Part shown: positions 1 to 6,900 of the stretch, in pieces | How the letters are laid out: each line of letters starts with the position of its first letter | Numbering within the stretch: the stretch's first letter is position 1 | From: an uncultured Prevotellaceae bacterium | GTDB taxonomy: Bacteria; Bacteroidota; Bacteroidia; Bacteroidales; Muribaculaceae | Length of the DNA: 8,637 nucleotides | NCBI GenBank assembly: GCA_937896015.1 | Contig: CALBLR010000281.1 | Location: forward strand, 1-8,637 | Direction: 5' to 3' | Made by a program: the position numbers and the translations under genes | Notes under the pieces: generated by a model | Database searches by the model: none | Told to the model about the DNA's origin: nothing | The model's input: only the letters and a program-made list of their open reading frames with translations

Positions 1-2
1 TC

Positions 3-449
3 GTGAGCGGCGAGAAGAAGCTGGTGGAAGGCCTGTGGATGTTCGATGCAGTGTGGTTGTGGAAGGGTTACCTCGAGGACTTTGAGGACGATGATGCCGA
101 CAACCCGCGCGCAGCATGGACTGGCGACTTCTACTTCGACAACCTGAAGTATGTGCACTACAACAACGAGGAGCAGAAGGCTTCGCTCGACGACATCATC
201 ATCACTGGTGTTGACGAAATTGCCGAAAGCGCAATCACTGTCAAGGCCACTGCCAACGCCATCAAGGTGAACGCTCCCGAGGCTATCGCCAGCGTTGAGG
301 TGTATGCAATGAACGGCATGCAGGTGGCAGCCCTGGCTCCGCAGGCAACCAGCGCAACTGTCGGCACTGCCGGCCTTGCAGCAGGTGTGTATGTGGTGAA
401 GGTTACGACTGCCAACAAAAACCTCGCACAGCGCGTAATCATCAAGTAA
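3..449 (+). CDS. C-terminal part of a secreted protein with a T9SS-type sorting domain (5' end outside window)
   Basis: The frame is open to the window edge. The GTG at position 3 is probably an internal valine rather than a start, so only about the last 148 residues are visible. The first ~60 residues are acidic and aromatic (a run of Glu/Asp near 25-33, then GDFYFDNLKYVHY near 41-53), as at the end of a beta-sandwich or carbohydrate-binding-like domain; I cannot name the family. From about residue 65 the pattern is that of a type A T9SS C-terminal domain: ITGVDEI, a beta-strand stretch, VEVYAMNGMQV, then LAAGVYVVKV and a basic end, AQRVIIK. In this family the C-terminal domain directs export across the outer membrane and is removed. 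The catalytic or binding part lies upstream of the window. The stop is TAA, and a strong terminator follows about 46 bases later, so this gene ends its transcription unit. Export is well supported; the function is unknown. Confidence 0.82.
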   Translation: MSGEKKLVEGLWMFDAVWLWKGYLEDFEDDDADNPRAAWTGDFYFDNLKYVHYNNEEQKASLDDIIITGVDEIAESAITVKATANAIKVNAPEAIASVEVYAMNGMQVAALAPQATSATVGTAGLAAGVYVVKVTTANKNLAQRVIIK

Positions 450-494
450 CGCACAACCCCTAAAGCGGCCGCAACAGCCGCAACAATCAATAAG

Positions 495-541
495 GCAACC
501 GCCGCCCCCATTTTGCCGGGGGCGGCGGTTGTTGCTTTTTT
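495..541 (+). terminator. Intrinsic terminator of the first gene
   Basis: A perfect 13-bp GC-rich stem (497-509 with 518-530, arm AACCGCCGCCCCC) with an 8-base loop is followed by GTTGC and six T (536-541). It sits about 46 bases after the stop of the sorting-domain gene. It is a textbook rho-independent terminator on the plus strand. The flanking GCAAC (495-499) and GTTGC (531-535) offer an alternative outer pairing. Confidence 0.88.
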
Positions 542-542
542 G

Positions 543-617
543 TCGCCACTAAGTGTGAAGACGTGGCATCATCGATTTTAAGCCGATAAAAGCCACATAG
601 TGGCTGCGGCGATTTTT
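543..617 (+). other. Structured inverted-repeat cluster in the gene-free gap
   Basis: The gap between 450 and 757 holds no credible gene. Besides the two terminator-like hairpins it contains four alternating short arms: GCCAC (545-549), GTGGC (563-567), GCCAC (592-596) and GTGGC (600-604). The tightest is AGCCAC-ATA-GTGGCT (591-605). An outer pair, TCGCC (543-547) with GGCGA (608-612), would close the whole element, and five T follow at once (613-617). This could be a secondary terminator or a small structured RNA. I do not recognise a family. Confidence 0.35.
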
Positions 618-630
618 AGACATAAAGACA

Positions 631-638
631 TATTTTTG
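631..638 (+). promoter_or_regulatory. Possible Bacteroidetes -7 element (plus strand)
   Basis: TATTTTTG matches the Bacteroidetes -7 consensus TAnnTTTG exactly. No TTG is present at the expected -33 position, so it may be chance in a T-rich stretch. If active, it would start transcription near 645, pointing into the 3' end of the Z1 gene in antisense. AAGGAG (656-661) lies downstream, but the first ATG after it (669) reads only two codons before a stop. Confidence 0.2.
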
Positions 639-693
639 AGGATTACGTGCTTTGTAAGGAGTAGAGACATGCTTTGATTGCCTCTTTAATGGA

Positions 694-730
694 AACCGCC
701 GCCCCTCGGTGTAACTGGGGAGCGGCGGTT
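694..730 (-). terminator. Probable terminator hairpin of the Z1 gene
   Basis: A stem of 9 bp (694-702 with 722-730), one bulged base (721) and 3 more bp (703-705 with 718-720) lies 28 bases past the stop of the minus-strand Z1 gene. On the minus strand the hairpin is followed by only three T and then CC, a weak U-tract. Position and GC-rich stem support termination. Its arm, AACCGCCGCCCC, is identical to the arm of the plus-strand terminator at 497-508. Confidence 0.55.
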
Positions 731-757
731 GCTGTTATTGCGATTGGGGGCCATGCC

Positions 758-3700
758 CTACTCTGCTTCAGACTCGGAGGTGTCGTCGCTATCGTATTTG
801 TAGAATGGGATGTACCGCAGCACTTTGCGAATGTGATACTCAACGACCCATTGGGTTACACCGCTGGCAGTGTAGTCGGTTTGGCTCATGTCACGAGCAA
901 TATTCTTGTCGGTGCCGTGCATAAGCACCTTGTTGGTGTCACGATCAATAAGGTCGCCCTTGTCATTCAATTCGCCTTCGGGCAAAAAGGTGCACATATC
1001 AACTGGAAACAACTCCATGAGAATCAAATTGGCGTAAGCATCCCGTCGGTCTCCCAGCATCATGTATTTATACGGCCGCAGCACAAACGGGAATTTACCA
1101 TTATTATATGAATAAAGGCCATGATCGTGTTCCTTGTCGAAAGGGACATTGGGATTCAACGCCCAACTTCCGTCTTCTGCTTTCTCAATATATTTCGAGG
1201 CTGTAGACTCTTTCAAACTTCTCGTCTCCATTGGGCCACCTTCATCGTAATTATATTCTGTACCCTCTGAGCCAAATCTGCCTTCCAAATCACCAGCATA
1301 GGTAAGATAAAGCACCTCGCTCCGGTCATAGCCTTTAAGGATTTCGTCGATGTTGGAGGCGGCAGTAACGTCTTTCTTGCGCTGGTCGAAGGCGTACATC
1401 ACGGGGGTGATGTCTTTCTGGCTCATAAGCACGGGCCAGTAGAACGGAGCGTCGTTCCAACCAATGTTCTCGCCAGTGTCGGGGTCGATAAACTTTTGGC
1501 CTTCCTGCCTAAAGAGCATAAGCACTGGAGTGTCGATGGCCCTTTGGCGTGCCGGGATGTCGTCGGTGTTACCGGCGTCAGGGGCGCTGTTGTAGGTGCC
1601 GTTGGCTTTGAGGCGGTTCATATTGCGGTGGGTGCGCAGCAACACCAGCACTTTGCCGCCCGACTTGCTTGCGCAGTAGTCAAGGGCGCAAAGCATCTCT
1701 TTGATGTCGTTTTTGCGGTCGAGGTTGTGGATGTTGCCGCTGTCCTTGTAGACAAACGTTGACTCAATGAGCTGCAAAATCTGCTTGGCCGCGTCGGCGC
1801 CGATTTCAAAAAAACCTTCCTCGTCCTTGCGGGCATAGGCTGGGCACGACTCCAAAATTGAGTCGATTTGCGCAATGGTCTTCTTGATGGCGGTGTTGCT
1901 GCCCGTCCAGAATCCGGCTGGCACCATGCGCATCTGCGGCTTAAGCGTCAGTGCGTTGGATGCCTTTATCTTCTGAGCAGCACAAGGCTTGAGGTGTTTG
2001 TCATAGCCAACGAACACGGCATTAACATCGCTGTTCTTGTCGCGCCCCTCGAGGAACCACTCACGCAGCTGGTTGTCGAGCTCATTCATGCGCACCAGCA
2101 TGCGGTAGATGGTGGATGTGGTGTGGAAGCGCGTCACGGCCATGTCTTCCTTCGACCGCGCGCCATACATGCGCGCGTGCTGCAGCACGGTGTCTTGCTG
2201 GAAGTTTTTGGGGTTGCGGCCATAGAAGAAGCACAGCATGTTTTTAATGGTGATGCCGCGGTCGAGGATGCTGCCGCCTATAAACACATTGGCGGCGGTG
2301 TCGAGCTGCAGCTCGCCCGTTTCCTCGTTGAGGAGCGACTCCACCTGCTCGTCGGAGTTCACTATTTGCACGTGGTAGTTGTTCTTCTTGGGGTTGAAGA
2401 TGCTGCGGATTTCGCCGAGCACATCGTCCTTGGCCGGAAGTTCCACCGAAATCAGCCCCTCGGCGCGGCCCTTTCGGTTCGACTCGGCAAAGTCGCTGTA
2501 AATGGAGTTGACGGCGGTCCAGATGCGCTGGTCCGACTGGTCCTCCTCCACTATGGCGCTCTTGATGGAGTCGATGAGGCGGCTCACCACGCGATATTGC
2601 CAGTCGTGGTTCTTCTTGTCGAGTTCAACGTGTATCAGCGCGCTGGTCTTATAGTCGCGGTTGTGGGCCGTGCGCTCTTGAATGCGGCGCACGGCTGTGG
2701 CCATGAAATATGATATGAGGGCGTAGGTGAGCCCGTAGATGTTGGCCGACGACACGGCACTGTTGAGATAGCGCTTGTCCTCGTGTCCGAGCACGTCGAT
2801 GCATTTTTGGTCCACCTGGTGGTAGAGGTGGCTATACATCGAGTCGGGGTTCTGCGAATCCTCAAAATACTGCTTTCCGCCAATGTAGGCGGCATGCACG
2901 GGCACAATGCTGGTGAAGCGCGGCTTGAATGGCTTCACCACATTGCCGTTGAGGTTGAGCTCGCCCTTGGGCTGCAAATACAGGCAGTAGGGCGTGGCGG
3001 TGACCTGCAGATAGCGGCAGTAGTCGGGAATTTTGCGGAAGTCATCGATTTGCTGGCTGATTTTTGCCATTTCGGTCTCGGCCGGCTGCATTATGGGGTT
3101 GCCGTCCTCGTCGATAAGGTTATGCTGCGGCTTCACTGCGCGGTAGTTTCGGCTGGCAAAGTCGGCCTCATCGTCCACAATCAGCACCTTTTTCTTCTTC
3201 AGGAAAGTGCAGTTTTTAGCAAACATGTCGATGAGGTGGCTCATGTTGGTTGCCTGCTTCTTGCACACGATCACCGTTTTGCAGCCTTCCACCTTGGCCT
3301 GCTTAAGGTTGTTCCACACCTTCATTATGTCGTAGATGTTGATGGTGGCGCGCTGGTCGAGGTTGTCCGAGGGCTTGAAGAAGCGGTAGTCCTTCTTCAT
3401 GCGCATGATGGTTTGCTGCGCCAGCGGCTTGGTGCCCTTGGTGAAGACCACTGCTATGTCGATGCCCTTGTCGAAGGCAAGGCCGATGATGTCTTCAAAA
3501 GTGTCGGTTTTGCCACACTGGATTTTGCCCAGCAGCAGGCCTGGCTCTTCGGCATGCACGCCGTCGTCCAGCAGCTGGCTCACGGTGCTGGTGATGCAGT
3601 CCACCTTTTCCTTAGGCATTTTGCCATAGGGGTAGTTGGCAACCAGTGTGTCGTAGATGGGTGTGTCGGTGTTGGCTATTCCTGTCTTGGCCGCGGCTGA

Positions 3701-3817
3701 GGCTTCAAGCGCGCGGTGCTGCTCGTCCATCCAGTCGGGCACAGTCATTCCCATGGCTTTAAGAGTGGCAATGGCCGCCTCGCATTCCGGCAGAGACTTG
3801 TAAACTACTTTGTTCAT
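758..3817 (-). CDS. Z1 domain-containing SF2 helicase-like ATPase (orphan)
   Basis: Predicted 1019-residue nucleic-acid-dependent ATPase, probably cytoplasmic (no signal peptide or membrane segment). Numbering from ATG 3817: Walker A GKIQCGKT at ~97-104; Walker B/motif II VLIVDDEAD at ~211-219; motif III VTATP at ~272-276; Z1 signature GGSILDRGITI at ~514-524, followed by QHARMYGAR at ~546-554, where the family usually reads QMGRWFGYR, with a conserved putative arginine finger (~549). About 400 residues follow without a motif I recognise, ending in an acidic tail (DSDDTSESEAE). A TTG lies two codons upstream (3823), but ATG 3817 with an A-rich leader is the likelier start. Known of the family (Iyer, Abhiman and Aravind): Z1 follows an SF2 helicase domain and often sits with MutL/MORC-like ATPases, nucleases and methylases in restriction-like loci. 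None of these is adjacent here. The helicase/Z1 assignment is firm; a defence role is inferred. Its last ~190 codons are visibly richer in AT than the middle of the gene. Confidence 0.88.
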   Translation of the reverse strand: MNKVVYKSLPECEAAIATLKAMGMTVPDWMDEQHRALEASAAAKTGIANTDTPIYDTLVANYPYGKMPKEKVDCITSTVSQLLDDGVHAEEPGLLLGKIQCGKTDTFEDIIGLAFDKGIDIAVVFTKGTKPLAQQTIMRMKKDYRFFKPSDNLDQRATINIYDIMKVWNNLKQAKVEGCKTVIVCKKQATNMSHLIDMFAKNCTFLKKKKVLIVDDEADFASRNYRAVKPQHNLIDEDGNPIMQPAETEMAKISQQIDDFRKIPDYCRYLQVTATPYCLYLQPKGELNLNGNVVKPFKPRFTSIVPVHAAYIGGKQYFEDSQNPDSMYSHLYHQVDQKCIDVLGHEDKRYLNSAVSSANIYGLTYALISYFMATAVRRIQERTAHNRDYKTSALIHVELDKKNHDWQYRVVSRLIDSIKSAIVEEDQSDQRIWTAVNSIYSDFAESNRKGRAEGLISVELPAKDDVLGEIRSIFNPKKNNYHVQIVNSDEQVESLLNEETGELQLDTAANVFIGGSILDRGITIKNMLCFFYGRNPKNFQQDTVLQHARMYGARSKEDMAVTRFHTTSTIYRMLVRMNELDNQLREWFLEGRDKNSDVNAVFVGYDKHLKPCAAQKIKASNALTLKPQMRMVPAGFWTGSNTAIKKTIAQIDSILESCPAYARKDEEGFFEIGADAAKQILQLIESTFVYKDSGNIHNLDRKNDIKEMLCALDYCASKSGGKVLVLLRTHRNMNRLKANGTYNSAPDAGNTDDIPARQRAIDTPVLMLFRQEGQKFIDPDTGENIGWNDAPFYWPVLMSQKDITPVMYAFDQRKKDVTAASNIDEILKGYDRSEVLYLTYAGDLEGRFGSEGTEYNYDEGGPMETRSLKESTASKYIEKAEDGSWALNPNVPFDKEHDHGLYSYNNGKFPFVLRPYKYMMLGDRRDAYANLILMELFPVDMCTFLPEGELNDKGDLIDRDTNKVLMHGTDKNIARDMSQTDYTASGVTQWVVEYHIRKVLRYIPFYKYDSDDTSESEAE

Positions 3818-3857
3818 TTTCAATTATGTATTAGTGATTTTTCATAAAAATTCATGC

Positions 3858-3898
3858 TACTAAGAATTGTGCTTAGTAAAGGTATTGAAAATATTCAA
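3858..3898. promoter_or_regulatory. Two inverted repeats upstream of the Z1 gene (candidate operator)
   Basis: TACTAAG (3858-3864) and CTTAGTA (3872-3878) form a perfect 7-bp inverted repeat with a 7-base spacer. Right beside it, TTGAA (3885-3889) and TTCAA (3894-3898) form a second one with a 4-base spacer. On the minus strand both lie 40-80 bases before the Z1 start and overlap or flank the candidate -7 element. The spacing suits a dimeric repressor; a leader RNA hairpin is the alternative. No regulator gene is visible nearby. Confidence 0.4.
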
Positions 3899-3907
3899 CA
3901 CCGCCAA
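3877..3907 (-). promoter_or_regulatory. Candidate promoter of the Z1 gene
   Basis: On the minus strand TTG (3907-3905), 20 bases, then TACCTTTA (3884-3877) resembles the Bacteroidetes TTG / TAnnTTTG arrangement with one mismatch at the last base. It would give a leader of roughly 50 bases. It lies downstream of the terminator at 3942-3970, which implies that the Z1 gene has its own transcription start. Confidence 0.3.
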
Positions 3908-3937
3908 GGCAACGGCGTTAATTTTTTCAGCGGAAAC

Positions 3938-3970
3938 AAAAGGGGCGGGCCGCCTTATGCGGTCCGCCCC
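3938..3970 (-). terminator. Intrinsic terminator of the modular surface-protein gene
   Basis: A 12-position stem (3942-3953 with 3959-3970, outer arm GGGGCGG) with a 5-base loop is followed on the minus strand by TTTTGTTT. It has one imperfect position (3949/3963), which is a C-A mismatch in the minus-strand RNA. It starts about 25 bases after the TAG stop of the large secreted protein gene and separates it from the Z1 gene. Confidence 0.8.
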
Positions 3971-3994
3971 AGCGTGCGGTGGTCAGATGCTTGT

Positions 3995-6900
3995 CTACTT
4001 AACCACTTTCTTAACTTTGCCGTCGGCTGTCTTCACCAAATACATGCCCGAGGGGAGCGCGTCGAGGCTGTCGGCTGCCACCATGATGCCGTTGAGGCTG
4101 TAGATGGCCACCACTTGCGCTTGGGCGGCATCGACCGTGGTGATGCCCGTGGCGCCGCTAAGCACCACTGCATTAGACTCGGCCGACTCAATGCCATCGG
4201 TCACGGCGGTGACAGTGTAGCTGCCGTTGGAAGCCGAGGCCACATCGTAGGCAGTGCCCTCGATGGCTGTAGCTATGGCCACGCCGTCGCGATACACATT
4301 GTAGGTCTTGGCTGCTGCGGCTTTAGAGCGTGCGCGGCTGGGCGCGGTCACAGTTTGGTCGGCATCGGCCAGAATGGCGCTGATGCGCCAGTTGTAGTCT
4401 TGCTTAAACTTGGTCTTGAGCGAATACCAGTAGCCGTCGGAAGCCGTGGCCGAAAGCAGGTCGCTGTAGCCAGGAAGGGTCGACGGGCCGTCGTCCATCA
4501 CCAGCGGCTTCTGGCCATTCTGGTAGGTGATGTGGTAGCCGAACGAGAGTTCGCGGCCTGCGGGAATTTCGTAGGGCACATTGAGGCGCACCTCGTTGAG
4601 GCCCACCTTGAGGTCGCTCACGGCCACAGGCTGCTCATAGAGGATGTCGTTGCCATTCATCACTATCACTGAGGCAGAGTTGAGCGCAACGTCGGCCAGC
4701 TTGAATGTGATGTGGGTAATCTTCTTGCCGGCGAATGTGGCAACCGAGTCGGCCGTGAAGCGCACGGCGCAGTAGCTGGTGCGCTCGCCGCTGCCGGTCA
4801 TGCCCAGAGCCATGTCTTTGCTGCCGCGCTGGTAGGTGAGCACCTGCGAGTTGGCAGGGTCGCTCCACGAGAGCTTGAGGGTGCCGCCGGCGTAGCTGCC
4901 CGTGAGGGCGCAGGGGGCTTGCGGACGCTGCGCGATGGTGTTGTTCACAGTCACCACCTTGCTTGCGGGCGACTCCCAGCCGTTGGTGTAGACGGTGGTG
5001 ACATAGTACTCAAATTGTCCGTAGCCCGACACGGTGGCGTGGTAGTCGGTGGCTTCGGTCTGCGCCACCACATCGCCGTTGCGATACACGTTGTAGCTCT
5101 TGGCCTTGGGGGTGGCCGACGACGCCTTGCGGGCTGGAGCCTTGACAGCGCCCTGCGGAGCGTCGACGCCAAGGCCCTCGACGGCTGCCTGACGCAACTC
5201 GGCGGCGCCAATTGAGAGGCGTGCAGCGCCAGAGGCATCGATGCAGCGGCCGTTTTCGAGCAGCACGGCAGGTGCCGACTCGCCGGCCGCAGCCATGGCA
5301 GTGGCGGCAATCACGATGTTGTATTTGCCATAGTCGGAGGCCACGGTGCCGAGCTTAAACCAGTTGGCACCGTCGGTGAGGCTCACCATGGCGCCGCCAT
5401 CGACCAGCGGTCCGCCATCGAGTATCATCACGTGCTTGCCAGCGGGCAGTGTGGCGTTGTAGACCAGATAGAGGTCTTCGCCGGCAGGGATCTTGACAGG
5501 AGTGGTGAACGGCATGCTGTAGAGGTAGCCTGCCTCGATGTCGGAGCCAAGCACCTTTTCGCTGGCAAGGCGGTTGCCCTTGGAGTCGAGCACCTCGAGG
5601 CGCAGCGAGTCGATGGCCTCGCCCACCCCAAACTTAACCGACTTCAGCTCGTAGCCCGCATAGGGAGCAAGCTCTGATGCCTGGAATTTGGTGCCGTAGA
5701 GCATTTTGATGTCTTCGTCAAAGCCCACCAGATAGGCAGCCTTGCCATAGTGCTTGAGTTCGGCTGCACTTGCGCTCCACGTGAGGTCGAACTGCTTGGT
5801 GGAGTCGTTGAAGTTTGAGCTTATGATTGTGGGGGCGGCATAGGCTGCCGGCATGGTGTAGGTGAGCGAGGTGCTGAGCGCGGGGGCCTGCTTGCCGTCG
5901 TAGTTGGTGACGAGTGTGTAGGCGTGGGTGCATGGCTCGGTGGCCTCGTCGGCATATTCGGTGGCCTTGATGCCCGACGCCAGCAGCGAGCCGTCGCGAT
6001 ACACGTCATAGCCAGTGGGCGCCACCGGGGCGGCCGTCACGCCGCTGATGTCGGCCGTGAGCATGAAGTTGCCTGCAATGTTGCCTGCCGACAGGGCCTT
6101 CCACGATGGCTTGCTGTTCTTAAACGTTGACGAGGGCGAGCTGGTGGAGAAGGAGTTGCCCTTCACGTCGATGGCTGTGCCGCTGTCGACGCCAATGGGG
6201 TGCGCCCCCGAGGCGTGGGTGTAGTACACGCCAAAGGCATAGGTGCTGCCCGACTCAAGGGCGTAGGGCTTGGCAAGGGCGAACTTGGCCCACTGCTTGG
6301 CCTGCAGCGCCGCCACCACCGAGTCGGGAATGACTTCGTAGTAGTCGATGGCGCCGTTTTTCATCACAAACACTGTGGCGCTCTTCACAGCCTCGGCCAA
6401 ATAGGAATTAACTGCGGTGATGCTGCCGCCCTGGCAGGCAAGCATGTCGCTGGCCGAGAACTCCTGCTTAACCCACACCTTGGGCGCAGAAGTGGATGTG
6501 CCGCCAATGCTTATGCCAGGAGTCTGGTTGCACCACGTGAGCTTGTGGTCGGCCGTGAGGGCAAGCGGCGCCTGCCACGACAGCTTGCCGCTGAGCTCGC
6601 TTGCTGTGCCGGTGAACGTGCTGGCAGGTGCAAGCATGTGGCTGGCCGCAACTGTGGTGGCGGTGACGGCGGCCGAAAGCTTCTCGTCGGGGCCATACAC
6701 AGCACCCACTGAATATGTGTGCTGGCCGTCGGCCTCGCCAGTGAGTTGGTAGCCAGTGGCAGTGACAAGCGACTGATTCACCTTGCCACCGTCGCGATAC
6801 ACATTGTAGCCGTCGGGCGCGGCGGTGGCTGCATTGTGGAGCACTGCGGTGATGAGGAAGTCGCCGGGAGCCCCGGTCTGCCAGTTTTTGCCGTCGTAGG

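Noticed and set aside
674..1111. Plus-strand open frame of 145 codons starting with TTG and preceded by AAGGAG
   Set aside because: It runs antisense through the well-supported Z1 gene, has a low-complexity Val/His/Ile composition typical of a reverse-frame shadow, and the ATG best placed after AAGGAG (669) meets TGA after two codons.
758..3817. Type I or III restriction subunit (HsdR/Res)
   Set aside because: The order of motifs and the GGSILDRGITI / QHARMYGAR block fit the Z1 family. No HsdR-type nuclease motif was seen and no HsdM or HsdS gene is adjacent.
3818..3823. TTG at 3823 as the start of the Z1 gene
   Set aside because: An ATG two codons downstream (3817) is preceded by an A-rich leader, and the TTG adds only Met-Lys. 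ATG is preferred, though TTG cannot be excluded.
3942..3970. Bidirectional terminator for both strands
   Set aside because: A T-tract is present only on the minus-strand side; the plus-strand side continues AGCGTGCGG.
1868..4672. Long plus-strand open frames (1868-2713, 2783-3700, 3854-4672) opposite the large minus-strand genes
   Set aside because: Their translations are rich in Val, His, Gly and Ala with no domain pattern, while the minus-strand frames carry clear motifs. They arise from GC-biased codon use.
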